Position numbers and translations under genes: made by a program
Part shown: positions 56,105 to 64,000 of the stretch, in pieces
How positions within the stretch are numbered: position 1 is the stretch's first letter
Layout: each line of letters opens with the position of its first letter
Assembly: GCF_003730295.1 (NCBI RefSeq)
Contig: NZ_QTSZ01000037.1
Location: 1 to 64,000, forward strand
Length of the DNA stretch: 64,000 nucleotides
Source of the DNA: Ornithinibacillus gellani
Lineage (GTDB): Bacteria; Bacillota; Bacilli; Bacillales; Amphibacillaceae
Reading direction: 5' to 3'
The notes under the pieces: generated by a model
Seen by the model: the letters and a program-made list of their open reading frames with translations, nothing else
What the model was told of the DNA's origin: nothing
Databases searched by the model: none

Positions 56105-57753
56105 TGATGAAAGCTATACGAAGCATTCATGCTCCAGATGCAAAATTGACGATGGCACATATGTATGTGGCTTTTGCAGCATTATTTGTTGGTGCATCTA
56201 TGGGGTTATTACAGACACTAGAACGGTCTGGGAAATTTACATTACCATTTGGAATTGGCTATTATCAGATTCTTACAGTGCATGGGGTCGTATTAGGGCT
56301 CGTATTAACGACATTCTTTATTCTAGGCTTTATGGTAGCTGTTCAAAGTAAAACAGCAGGAAAATATACATCAGGAGAAAGAAAATGGGGTTGGGCTGGT
56401 TTCTGGATGATGACAACCGGGGTCATTACCACAACCATCTTTATTCTTTTGAATGAAGCATCTGTGCTTTATACATTTTATGCACCGTTAATGGCCCATC
56501 CAGGCTTTTATATTGGTCTTACGTTAGTAATTGTCGGTAGCTGGCTGGAAGGCTTTGTTATCTTTCGTCGCCATGCGAGATGGCGTAAAGAAAATCCCGG
56601 TGAACGCACACCATTATTAAGCTTTATGGCGGTTATCACGATGTTGATGTGGCTCATTGCTACAATTGGTGTTGCAGCAACTGTATTGCTTCAATTCATC
56701 CCATGGTCTTTAGGATTAGTTGATAGCATTGATGTGCTGGTAAGTCGTACCCTATTTTGGTATTTCGGACATCCACTTGTGTATTTCTGGTTGTTACCTG
56801 CTTACATGGCATGGTACGCCATCATTCCAAAAATTGTCGGTGGAAAAATTTTCTCCGATTCATTAGCAAGACTGTCTTTTATTTTATTGTTGTTATTTTC
56901 CATTCCAGTTGGATTCCACCACCAGTTAACAGAGCCTGGTATTGATCCATTCTGGAAGTATATGCAAGTTATCTTGACATTTCTAGTCGTTATTCCGTCT
57001 TTAATGACCGCATTCTCTCTGTTTGCAACCTTTGAAGCACGCGGTCGTGAACTAGGCGGTAAAGGGTTATTTGGTTGGGTGAAAAAAATGCCTTGGAAGG
57101 ATGTTCGTTTCCTTGCACCATTCATTGGAATGCTTTGGTTTATTCCAGGTGGAGCTGGTGGAATTATTAATGCATCCAACCAAATGAACCAAGTCATTCA
57201 CAACACCATTTGGGTAACGGGACATTTTCATTTAACTGCGGCAACTTCCGTTATCTTAACATTCTTTGGAATTGCATATTGGCTTGTGCCTTCCGTTACA
57301 GGGCGTAAATTAACTGCAAAAATGAATAGATTAGGTATTATACAAACGATTGTTTGGTCTGTCGGTATGGCAATTATGTCCGGTGCAATGCATTGGCAAG
57401 GATTGTTAGGTGGACCACGACGCTCTGCTTATTCCGAATATCTTGGAAATGCAGATACTGCTGCATGGGGACCATATCAGTTGGCACAGGCTGTAGGTGG
57501 ATCCATCCTCTTTATTGGGATGATTATTATGCTGATCATCTTTGTTAACTTGGCATTTTTCGCCCCTAAAGGTGAGGAAGAATTTCCAATTGCTGAAGTT
57601 TCCGAAGATGCTGGTGAAACACCGAAAGTATTTGAAAATTGGAAGCTATGGATTGGTGTAACGGTTGCACTTATTTTATTTGCCTACACCATACCATTTA
57701 TCGATATCATCCAGAATGCACCTCCTGGTTCAAAAGGTTTCCGATTATGGTAG
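56104..57753 (+). CDS. Cytochrome ba3 oxidase subunit I
   Basis: A 549-residue heme-copper oxidase subunit with about 12-13 membrane helices. Heme and CuB histidines are visible in ILTVHGVVLGLV, WYFGHPLVYFW, VGFHHQL and the WVTGHFHLTAATS region. Sequence spacing and the small subunits fit the B (ba3) family, which works at low oxygen. It reduces O2 to water and pumps protons. It overlaps subunit II by one base. Confidence 0.95.
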   Translation: MMKAIRSIHAPDAKLTMAHMYVAFAALFVGASMGLLQTLERSGKFTLPFGIGYYQILTVHGVVLGLVLTTFFILGFMVAVQSKTAGKYTSGERKWGWAGFWMMTTGVITTTIFILLNEASVLYTFYAPLMAHPGFYIGLTLVIVGSWLEGFVIFRRHARWRKENPGERTPLLSFMAVITMLMWLIATIGVAATVLLQFIPWSLGLVDSIDVLVSRTLFWYFGHPLVYFWLLPAYMAWYAIIPKIVGGKIFSDSLARLSFILLLLFSIPVGFHHQLTEPGIDPFWKYMQVILTFLVVIPSLMTAFSLFATFEARGRELGGKGLFGWVKKMPWKDVRFLAPFIGMLWFIPGGAGGIINASNQMNQVIHNTIWVTGHFHLTAATSVILTFFGIAYWLVPSVTGRKLTAKMNRLGIIQTIVWSVGMAIMSGAMHWQGLLGGPRRSAYSEYLGNADTAAWGPYQLAQAVGGSILFIGMIIMLIIFVNLAFFAPKGEEEFPIAEVSEDAGETPKVFENWKLWIGVTVALILFAYTIPFIDIIQNAPPGSKGFRLW

Positions 57754-57855
57754 CATAGAGGGATTCCCTTCCCTCTATGATCTACGCTATACATCGTGAT
57801 ACGTGCTACATGGAGATTTTGCAATCGATTATCATGAAAAATTGGAGGGAAGGTT

Positions 57856-58443
57856 TTGAAGAAATTATATATAAGTTTCTCTGTGTTACTCGTTATTGGA
57901 ATTTCAGCAGGTATCTTTTATTTGACCGTTGTTCGTTCCGGAAATGCAGAATTACCTGCTGACGTGGTTATGGAATCAGCCTTTGATGAGGAATATGCAT
58001 TTGCTGATATGCCAAAGAAAGCTCGATTAATTGAATTTATGTATACCAATTGTCCGGATGTCTGTCCAACAACAACACTTGAAATGTCTAAGCTTCGTCA
58101 GGAATTGATGGAGGAAGGTGTATTTGGAGATAAGGTTGAATTTATAACGATTACCATTAACCCAAGAGACGATACACAAGATGTTCTACGTGATTATGCT
58201 GGTCGATTTGAAGTGACATCAGCCGATGATGGTTGGAAGTTTCTAAGGAGCTCAGAAGAAAACACGAAAAAGGTTGCTGACTCCCTCGGCTTTATGTATC
58301 GAGATCCGGGAACCGGAGATATCATTCATTCCACTTTTGCATATTTTATGGATGAAAACAACAACCTGTTAGAAAAGTTTGCAATGGGAAATGGGTTCGA
58401 TAAAGAAAAAGTATACAAAAGAATCATGAGTACGATTAATTAA
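57856..58443 (+). CDS. Sco1/SenC-family copper chaperone
   Basis: A 195-residue thioredoxin-like protein with an N-terminal membrane anchor (about 5-25). Copper-binding residues are Cys66 and Cys70 (CPDVCP) and His158 (IIHSTFAYFMD). It inserts copper into the CuA site of subunit II; its gene follows the oxidase genes by about 100 bases. Start TTG 57856 after GGAGGGAAGG. Confidence 0.94.
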   Translation: MKKLYISFSVLLVIGISAGIFYLTVVRSGNAELPADVVMESAFDEEYAFADMPKKARLIEFMYTNCPDVCPTTTLEMSKLRQELMEEGVFGDKVEFITITINPRDDTQDVLRDYAGRFEVTSADDGWKFLRSSEENTKKVADSLGFMYRDPGTGDIIHSTFAYFMDENNNLLEKFAMGNGFDKEKVYKRIMSTIN

Positions 58444-58451
58444 GATATGAT

Positions 58452-58491
58452 AAAAGCCACAATGCTTAAAACAGCAATGTGGCTTTTCGTT
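58452..58491. terminator. Bidirectional terminator between the Sco and YpsC genes
   Basis: AAAAGCCACA pairs with TGTGGCTTTT, between convergent genes. The A-rich left side and T-rich right side serve both strands. Confidence 0.82.
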
Positions 58492-58501
58492 TGAAAAGCG
58501 T

Positions 58502-59635
58502 TTATTTCTCCCATTTTCCAAAGTATTGATAGTAGTCAGTCCGAATGAAACCGTTAAATAGCTTCCGTTTTTTGGTAGCTTTCTGACCATAATATTGCTC
58601 AAAGGCTTCAAATGCCGTAATGATATAAACACTCCATGATGGATGCTGTTTCATTACATTACCTAGATCTTGATACATTTCTATAACCCTATCCCTTGTG
58701 CTGATTCGCTCTCCATACGGAGGATTTCCGATAATATAACCATTTTTCTTCCGCGGAAATAAATCTTTAACTTGCATTTGTTTCCAGGATATTAAATCTC
58801 CTAGCCCAGCTTCCTGACTATTGTTCATCGCGATGCTGATCATATTATGATCAATATCTGCCCCCTGTATGTCCAATTTCTGATCATATTTAGCTAGATT
58901 TTCTGCTTCTTCAAATGCTGATTCCCAATATGCATGACGGATAAGTCCCCAGTCTTCGGAAGCAAAGTTTCGATTAAATCCAGGAGCAATATTCTGTCCA
59001 ATCAATGCAGCTTCAATTGGAATGGTGCCAGAGCCGCAAAATGGATCGATAAGTGGATGATCTGGTTTCCAGTTTGTTAGAAGAATTAAGGCAGCAGCAA
59101 GTGTTTCTTTTAATGGTGCCTCCCCCTGCCCTGTTCGATAACCACGCTTATGCAAACCATCACCACTCGTATCAATTGTTAAAGTTGCAATATCTTTATG
59201 TAGGGCAATTTCAACCTTGTACAATGCGCCGGTTTCTGCCATCCTGGAAGCAACACCGTATTTCCATTTTAAACGTTCTGCAATTGCTTTTTTGACGATA
59301 GCTTGACAATCAGGCACACTGTATAAAGTAGACTTATGGGATTTACCAGTGACTGGAAATTGACCATCCTCACTAATAAAATTCTCCCATGGGATAGCCT
59401 TCACCCCTTCAAATAATTCATCAAATGTCGTTGCTTTGAATTCTCCCGCAAGTAATTTTACCCGATCTGCCGTTCTCAACCATAGATTACAGCGTGGAAT
59501 AGCGGATACCGGTGCATCAAAGCGAACTTTCCCATTTGAGACGGATGTTTCATAACCAAGATTCTTTACCTCATTTGCAACCACTGATTCAAGGCCCATG
59601 GCAGCTGTAGCAATTAATGTAACGTGTTGAGCCAT
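58502..59635 (-). CDS. ypsC: 23S rRNA-type methyltransferase (THUMP domain, YpsC/RlmL-like)
   Basis: A 377-residue class I methyltransferase. An N-terminal THUMP domain is followed by a SAM domain with DPFCGSGTIPIEAALIG and the catalytic NPPYGERIS motif. It resembles YpsC of B. subtilis and the N-terminal half of E. coli RlmL (guanine-N2 methylation of rRNA). It lies next to rnpB as in B. subtilis. Confidence 0.93.
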   Translation of the reverse strand: MAQHVTLIATAAMGLESVVANEVKNLGYETSVSNGKVRFDAPVSAIPRCNLWLRTADRVKLLAGEFKATTFDELFEGVKAIPWENFISEDGQFPVTGKSHKSTLYSVPDCQAIVKKAIAERLKWKYGVASRMAETGALYKVEIALHKDIATLTIDTSGDGLHKRGYRTGQGEAPLKETLAAALILLTNWKPDHPLIDPFCGSGTIPIEAALIGQNIAPGFNRNFASEDWGLIRHAYWESAFEEAENLAKYDQKLDIQGADIDHNMISIAMNNSQEAGLGDLISWKQMQVKDLFPRKKNGYIIGNPPYGERISTRDRVIEMYQDLGNVMKQHPSWSVYIITAFEAFEQYYGQKATKKRKLFNGFIRTDYYQYFGKWEK

Positions 59636-59699
59636 ATTTGTCGATCCCTTCGTTTATAATGAAATTAAGTCAAGTGTAGCATATACTACTAAAAAATAA

Positions 59700-59742
59700 A
59701 TAAAAAAACCTTTCGTAGCTTAAAACTGCAACAAAAGGTTTT
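59700..59742 (-). terminator. Terminator of rnpB
   Basis: On the minus strand AAAACCTTT pairs with AAAGGTTTT and is followed by TTTA. It lies just past the RNase P RNA. Confidence 0.85.
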
Positions 59743-59756
59743 ACGACTATGTATGA

Positions 59757-60157
59757 TGGACCATTGAATGCTCGATAAGCCATGTTCTGTCCCATAGTAC
59801 TGCAAACGGTGGTCAGCCTCGTACGCCGGGTGCAATCATCTATCTACAGGCAATAGCCTGTCCCTCTTTCGGTTCATTTCCCTACTTAAGGATGCCCCTA
59901 CCATTATTTGGGTTGCTCACTCGTGGGGTTTACCTCGTTCCACCCAGTACGTTTCCCTACTGGCTCCGTCACTGTGGCACTTTCAAGGAGTGCAGTCCAT
60001 ATCCCCGAAAGGACTTAGGAGACCTCCTGCCGTTAGCTATAATAGCTACCTTGACTTATGATTTCGTCAAGCACGAACACTACAGACATCGCAATCTGTG
60101 TGAGCATGGACTTTCCTCTGCATGTAAACATACAGCGATTGCATAAGCATCCAATTA
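59757..60157 (-). ncRNA. rnpB: RNase P RNA, class B
   Basis: A 401-base RNA whose minus-strand sequence contains AGAGGAAAGTCCATGCTC near the 5' end, GAAAGTGCCACAGTGACG, GTAAACCCC, and near the 3' end GTTTGCAGTACTATGGGACA then ACATGGCTTA. These blocks match B. subtilis rnpB in order. Ends TTGGATGCT (5') and AGCATTCAA (3') pair as helix P1. It is the catalytic RNA that trims tRNA 5' ends. The flanking genes ypsC and gpsB agree with synteny. Confidence 0.97.
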
Positions 60158-60227
60158 TTATCCACAAGTAATTATATCATAATAACATGAATATTTCACT
60201 ATTCCTATTGCTGGAAATAGCAAATCA

Positions 60228-60533
60228 TCATGAATCACCATTGGCAAACTTTTTACCAAACACAGCTTTTTCCAAGTTGGAAAGTCGCTTCAAGATATCA
60301 TAATTCACTTGATGATTTGGTGTTGCTGATCTTGTTCTAACATGATCGGAATCTTTGCGAAGGCGCTCATTTTCCTGTTTCAATCGGTCAATTTCATATT
60401 GGAAGGTTTCATAGTCCTGTATAATGGCATCTAGAAATTCATCTACTTCTTCCTGATTGTATCCTCGCATAGCTGTTTTAAAGTCTTTTTCAAGTATTTC
60501 TTTACCGGTAAATTGAATCTGATTTGTATTCAT
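60228..60533 (-). CDS. gpsB: Cell division protein GpsB
   Basis: A 101-residue coiled-coil protein with the DivIVA-like N-terminus [28 protein letters not shown]-type block (here [14 protein letters not shown]) followed by a coiled coil and C-terminal helices. It coordinates penicillin-binding proteins and division. GAGGTGACAAA precedes the start. Syntenic with ypsB. Confidence 0.95.
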   Translation of the reverse strand: MNTNQIQFTGKEILEKDFKTAMRGYNQEEVDEFLDAIIQDYETFQYEIDRLKQENERLRKDSDHVRTRSATPNHQVNYDILKRLSNLEKAVFGKKFANGDS

Positions 60534-60672
60534 TTTGTCACCTCATCAATTTATGAATGGAATTATCAATTATCATACAAAAGTTTCAAGGTCTATATTC
60601 CATGCTATTTCAATGTGTATGTTTTATTATACCATAAAAAATTTCATACCATACCGATTTTCATGAAACGGT

Positions 60673-61071
60673 CTAGTCCATATCCTGAGGAGAAAATGAA
60701 AATGGAAGTAGTTCTTTCATTGAAAAAGTCTCATGTTTTTCTGCTTCATTCGTTAGGTGGATTGGCATAGAATCTGTGAAGAATTCACTCATTACCTGGC
60801 GACAAGCACCACAAGGTGGTACGGGACGTTTTGTGTTGGCAGCGACAGCCATACCTACAAAATCAGTTTCCCCTTCTGATACGGCCTTGAAGATAGCAAC
60901 TCTTTCCGCGCAACATGTAACAGAGTAAGCAGCATTTTCGATATTACAGCCTGTATATATTTTACCAGAAGCAGTTAAGAGTGCTGCTCCAACTGGGAAT
61001 TTTGAGTAAGGAACATACGCTTTATTCTTCATTTGAACGGCAGCCTGAATTAATTGTTCTTTATTTGACAT
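60673..61071 (-). CDS. cdd: Cytidine deaminase
   Basis: A 132-residue zinc enzyme converting cytidine to uridine. CCAER (Cys54, Glu56) and PPCGACRQV (Cys87, Cys90) make the zinc site. ATG 61071 follows AAAGGAGT; its ribosome site overlaps the end of the yppE-like gene. Confidence 0.95.
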   Translation of the reverse strand: MSNKEQLIQAAVQMKNKAYVPYSKFPVGAALLTASGKIYTGCNIENAAYSVTCCAERVAIFKAVSEGETDFVGMAVAANTKRPVPPCGACRQVMSEFFTDSMPIHLTNEAEKHETFSMKELLPFSFSPQDMD

Positions 61072-61085
61072 GTGTTGTACTCCTT

Positions 61086-61460
61086 TCATTCTGTTGCATC
61101 TGAATGTAACCTATCGAGCTCTCGAACGAGCTGATCAAATATATATTGTACAGAGTGATTTAGTTCCATATAGCGCTTTCGTCTCGCATCAATAAAGTAA
61201 CTATGCATAAGCAATAGCTCCAGGTTTTCACGTGTTGATGTAACCTGATGAGGGTGTAAATTGATATTCTTCGTTTTTACAACCGCAAGTGTTTCTTCCT
61301 CCCATTGGGCTAATAAATCATAGATTGGAGAGGTTTCTGTCTTTACCATTTGAAAAAAATCACGATCCTTACGATTTTCGGGTGGTTCGTGACTTTCGTA
61401 CCTATTTTTTAATTCGTCTGTGTGCTTCTTTAATATGATTGTTTTTTCCTTTAAGTCCAT
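61086..61460 (-). CDS. yppE: YppE-family protein (DUF1798)
   Basis: A 124-residue helical protein with LLMHSYFIDARRKRYMELNHSVQYIF, typical of YppE. Function unknown. ATG 61460 (MDLKEKTIILKKHTDEL) follows AAAGGCGG about ten bases upstream; the longer frame has no better site. It lies directly upstream of cdd. Confidence 0.82.
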   Translation of the reverse strand: MDLKEKTIILKKHTDELKNRYESHEPPENRKDRDFFQMVKTETSPIYDLLAQWEEETLAVVKTKNINLHPHQVTSTRENLELLLMHSYFIDARRKRYMELNHSVQYIFDQLVRELDRLHSDATE

Positions 61461-61613
61461 GACAAAAAAACCGCCTTTGCACATTTCACTTTGCTTTTAA
61501 GTATACAACATTTCACGCCAAATGTTGATATGCTTTTTTGAAATGTATAAAACGGTTTATCGTGTCGTATGCCATGATATTTATATAGATTGTTATTTCG
61601 TACTTTTATCACA

Positions 61614-61692
61614 GATCAACAGGCTTGATTGGTTCAACTAACAAACAGTTGGGAAAGTACGAAAACCCCCACTGATTGAAATTTCACTTTAT
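61614..61692. repeat. Dispersed intergenic repeat, copy B
   Basis: A 79-bp relative of 4872-4958. It keeps GATCAACAG, TTGATTGGTTCAAC, ACGAAAAC, ACTGATTGAA and TTCACTTTAT. A hairpin CAGTTGGG/CCCCACTG with one mismatch is conserved in position. It overlaps the stop end of the small gene at 61689, which may therefore end inside the repeat. Confidence 0.65.
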
Positions 61693-61895
61693 ATTTCCTT
61701 ATGTGCATCTGTACGTGCGTGTATCTTCCCCATTCTATCGTATTGACGGTAGTAATAATTCCAAATTTCACGGTTTACTTTTTTCGTAATTTGTTGATCA
61801 ATCTGTTCAAGCTGATGATTCATTTTTTCTAAACCTGACATCAAATCTGCGATGGACACATTGTTTCTTTTCATATCATATAAAACTTCACGCAT
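61689..61895 (-). CDS. Small hypothetical protein, 68 residues
   Basis: A helical, charged protein starting MREVLYDMKRNNVSIADLMSGL, with heptad-like hydrophobics in LEKMNHQLEQIDQQITKKV. Ribosome site AAGGGTGG precedes ATG 61895. It occupies the place of yppF, but I do not recognise the sequence. No function can be given. Confidence 0.6.
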   Translation of the reverse strand: MREVLYDMKRNNVSIADLMSGLEKMNHQLEQIDQQITKKVNREIWNYYYRQYDRMGKIHARTDAHKEI

Positions 61896-61943
61896 GTAAC
61901 CACCCTTTTCTTTATTAAGATTATGATATATTTCGCTGTTTTT

Positions 61944-61974
61944 GAATATACTCCTTCCCATTCGACAAAACTAG
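61944..61974 (+). promoter_or_regulatory. Possible sigma-G promoter of sspM
   Basis: TGAATA (61944-61949), an 18-base spacer and AAAACTA (61968-61974) resemble the sigma-G consensus TGAATA/CATACTA (6 of 6 and 5 of 7). The B. subtilis sspM gene is made in the forespore under sigma-G. Confidence 0.4.
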
Positions 61975-62028
61975 AACTGGATATACAAAAGAAGTCAAAA
62001 GATCTCAAAATAAACAGGAGGTATGTAC

Positions 62029-62151
62029 ATGAATCACAAATCATCTAATAAACAAGGTAGAAAAGAAACACGTCCCCCGAAGAAACAACAGGATCGAGCG
62101 TTGTATCGTGGCGACAAGAAATTGGAAGGCCCTAATCGACCATCAACTTAA
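62029..62151 (+). CDS. sspM: Small acid-soluble spore protein M
   Basis: A 40-residue basic protein ending in DKKLEGPNRPST; B. subtilis SspM ends DKKLGGPNRPST. It begins MNHKSSNKQGRKETRPPKK. CAGGAGGT precedes ATG 62029. A long hairpin follows. It lies between yppE and yppC, as expected from B. subtilis. Confidence 0.9.
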   Translation: MNHKSSNKQGRKETRPPKKQQDRALYRGDKKLEGPNRPST

Positions 62152-62200
62152 ATATTTGATTTTTATGAGTAACAGGAAAGTATAAAGGAAACGCTGATGA

Positions 62201-62235
62201 AAGGTGGCTGCGCTCTAGTAAGCGTCAGCCACCTT
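62201..62235 (+). terminator. Terminator after sspM
   Basis: AAGGTGGCTG with CAGCCACCTT, extended by CGCT/AGCG. The T tail is short. Confidence 0.75.
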
Positions 62236-62294
62236 ATTAACCTGCATTTTTAGCTGTTTTCTTGTATTAGTTGTCTTTAAACAGCTATTTTGCT

Positions 62295-63248
62295 TCATGT
62301 TTGGCAAATTTTTTGTTTTAAGCGTTCATAATTTTGTATCAATCGTCTTTTTCGATAAAAGGTCGAACCGATACTGCGAATTTTAAATGGTTTTTCAGGC
62401 AGGATCCATGATTCTTTTATCATTGTATCCTGGTACCAATCCTTTCGCTTGATGTGCTGATGCGAGATGGACGGACAGACGGAGCGGAGATTGGGACTCC
62501 TTGTTTTTTCATAGAAGGAAAAAATTTCATAATCCAATCTTGAACCTGTATGTGGCACCGTGTGATGGAATGCATGAATTTCTGGATATAGTTGCGGGTG
62601 GAAAATAATGGTGGCTAGTTGCTTTCCAAGTAAAATACGCTCATCCACTTTTGTAAAACGTCGCACCCATTGCCCATAGATGGTTGATTTTGTCGTTGGT
62701 AGTAAAACCGCATTTGTTTTCAAGCTATTTTGCAGCATATATGGTAGATTTTTAAAAATGGAATGATGATAATCCTTATTTTCAATGATTGGTTTTTGTA
62801 TAACATGCTGTTCGTTTATAATGAGTGAACGTAAAAGCCTTTCCCCATCCCGGTGCATCCAATAATGACTCCACTCTGCAATCATAAATTCTGATACTTG
62901 CCACTCCGGTAGTAAATAAAATAAAGGGCGTTTTAGCTTTTTGGATAGTTGATATATAAGTAGCTGTGGATAGGCATCGGAAAAAATAAGCCAATTTGCC
63001 TTTTCATAGATTAAAAACAATTGTAATCTTTCTTTCTCTCCTAACAGCCCATGAAGTGGTTCATGATATAAATCTGTCATGTTCCACCCTGCATTTCTCG
63101 ATACCAAGCTTGCAAGTAGCACCCACTTCATTTCTGGAAATCTCGAATAGTATTGTTGATAAGCTTTTGTCCGTTTTAGGTTATCTAGATTATACCTGTT
63201 CGTCTGATTTGTTATATAATGTAGGTAATCCTGCAGATGGTATGGCAT
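62295..63248 (-). CDS. yppC: DUF2515-family protein (YppC)
   Basis: A 317-residue protein starting MPYHLQDYLHYITNQTNRYNLDNL, with SLVSRNAGWNMTDLY and SHQHIKRKDWYQDTMIKESW. This matches the YppC/DUF2515 family, which lies beside recU in bacilli. Function unknown. ATG 63248 was taken because GAAAGGAAAC precedes it; GTG 63269 is a longer option. Confidence 0.85.
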   Translation of the reverse strand: MPYHLQDYLHYITNQTNRYNLDNLKRTKAYQQYYSRFPEMKWVLLASLVSRNAGWNMTDLYHEPLHGLLGEKERLQLFLIYEKANWLIFSDAYPQLLIYQLSKKLKRPLFYLLPEWQVSEFMIAEWSHYWMHRDGERLLRSLIINEQHVIQKPIIENKDYHHSIFKNLPYMLQNSLKTNAVLLPTTKSTIYGQWVRRFTKVDERILLGKQLATIIFHPQLYPEIHAFHHTVPHTGSRLDYEIFSFYEKTRSPNLRSVCPSISHQHIKRKDWYQDTMIKESWILPEKPFKIRSIGSTFYRKRRLIQNYERLKQKICQT

Positions 63249-63373
63249 AAGATGTTGGTTTCCTTTCACATTTTTGTCATATTAGAAGCGGAAGGATTGC
63301 TTGAATATTGTGTAAAAGTTAAAAAACGAAACTTTTTCTGTTATGATACGGTAATGTACTAGGAGGGCATCAA

Positions 63374-63961
63374 ATGAACTACCCAAATGGGCAGAAAAGG
63401 AGTATTATGAGTAGTCAGTCAAGTCCATTAAAGAATAGCTACAGTAATCGTGGAATGACCCTGGAGGAAGACATTCATGCTACGAATCAATTCTATCTAG
63501 ATCAAAACAAAGCGGTTATTCATAAAAAACCAACACCAGTTCAAATTGTTAAGGTAAACTATCCAAAACGTAGTGCTGCGGTAATTACAGAAGCTTATTT
63601 CAAGCAAGCATCCACGACGGATTTTAATGGCATTTATCGACATAAATATATTGATTTTGAGGCGAAAGAAACCAAAAATAAAACCATCTTTCCCCTCGCT
63701 AATATTCATGCTCACCAGATACAACATATGCAATCGGTTGTTGAACATGGAGGTATTTGTTTTGTAATTATTCGCTTCGCCTTCCATGGTGAAACGTATT
63801 TATTTGAAGCCAAATACCTATTGGAGTATTGGGATAATATGTTAAATGGTCAAAGAAAGTCGATCCCATATGATATTATTAGAGAACATGGACATTTTAT
63901 TCCTTTTAAATATCAAGCAAGGGTTGATTACTTAGCAGTTATTGATCGGCTTTATTTTTAG
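63374..63961 (+). CDS. recU: Holliday junction resolvase RecU
   Basis: A 195-residue endonuclease starting MNYPNGQKR. The catalytic acidic core is in GMTLEEDIHATNQFYL, STTDFNGIYRHKYIDFEAKET and the lysine-containing ETKNKTIFPL. It cuts recombination junctions and helps chromosome segregation. AGGAGGG precedes the start. The ponA gene follows after 16 bases, as in B. subtilis. Confidence 0.96.
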   Translation: MNYPNGQKRSIMSSQSSPLKNSYSNRGMTLEEDIHATNQFYLDQNKAVIHKKPTPVQIVKVNYPKRSAAVITEAYFKQASTTDFNGIYRHKYIDFEAKETKNKTIFPLANIHAHQIQHMQSVVEHGGICFVIIRFAFHGETYLFEAKYLLEYWDNMLNGQRKSIPYDIIREHGHFIPFKYQARVDYLAVIDRLYF

Positions 63962-63977
63962 ATTGGAGGCGCGTAAG

Positions 63978-64000
63978 ATGGCAGGAAATGGCCAAACTCG
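63978..64000 (+). CDS. ponA: Start of ponA-like gene (PBP1), cut by the window end
   Basis: ATG 63978 after GGAGGCG (63965-63971) encodes only MAGNGQT before the window ends. The assignment to penicillin-binding protein 1 rests solely on the conserved recU-ponA gene order. Confidence 0.55.

Noticed and set aside
57781-57962. Frame overlapping the start of the Sco gene
   Set aside because: Wrong frame over a clear Sco N-terminal anchor; no ribosome site.

Overview
The window is low-GC Firmicute DNA from an endospore-forming member of the Bacillaceae. I infer an Oceanobacillus/Virgibacillus-like relative from gene content and order. Supporting signs are spore genes (Tlp, SspM, a sporulation-type sensor kinase), strong AGGAGG-type ribosome binding sites with frequent TTG/GTG starts, a class B RNase P RNA, and blocks collinear with the Bacillus subtilis chromosome (citB-yneN-tlp-yneP-yneQ-yneR-plsY-yneT-parE-parC; ypbR-ypcP; ypsC-rnpB-gpsB; yppE-sspM-yppC-recU-ponA). 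Most of it is core chromosome. The only mobile-element trace is the 3' part of a transposase at the left edge.

Layout. 1-500: transposase end. 600-7800: PAS histidine kinase, aconitase, a membrane-anchored thioredoxin, an FbpB-type micro-protein with an apparent AUA start, Tlp, YneP and YneQ. 7800-10070 (minus): YneR, YidD, FolE2 and PlsY. 10370-13400: an osmoprotectant-type ABC transporter with permease and binding protein fused, then a CoA-binding protein. 13830-18320: topoisomerase IV, whose ParC carries Ile at the classical quinolone-resistance serine. 18600-23770: an acyl-CoA dehydrogenase / biotin-dependent carboxylase / enoyl-CoA hydratase operon (leucine or branched acyl-CoA degradation). 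23980-26500: flavin reductase and two orphan Opp-type permeases. 26570-31080: double dynamin and 5'-3' exonuclease. 31160-32370: a 63-bp palindrome, a DUF1657 gene and a cyclophilin lipoprotein.

32600-41250 (minus) is a respiratory block: Rieske oxidoreductase, hemerythrin-like protein and narIJHG, with a perfect Fnr-type palindrome upstream of narG. 41500-49140 holds acylphosphatase, ferredoxin, phosphatase, MsrAB, YqfQ-like and YolD (with a LexA-like box), YozE, TatC with two TatA, MobA, DHFR and ThyA. TatA/TatC and MobA can serve export and cofactor maturation of redox enzymes. 49350-53380: an NlpC/P60 hydrolase, an HD phosphohydrolase, formate-THF ligase and a cold-shock gene preceded by a promoter plus terminator-like hairpin. 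53450-58440: type III polyketide synthase with its methyltransferase, then a ba3-type oxidase operon (subunits IIa, II, I) and a Sco copper chaperone. 58500-64000: RNA methyltransferase, rnpB, gpsB, cdd, yppE, a small unknown gene, sspM, yppC, recU and the first codons of ponA.

Functional themes are flexible respiration (nitrate reductase plus ba3 oxidase), folate/one-carbon metabolism (FolE2, DHFR, ThyA, Fhs) and sporulation. I found no CRISPR array, tRNA, prophage or obvious defence island. The most notable unexplained items are regulatory or structural: several palindromic or structured intergenic elements, a dispersed repeat in two copies, and the ParC substitution.
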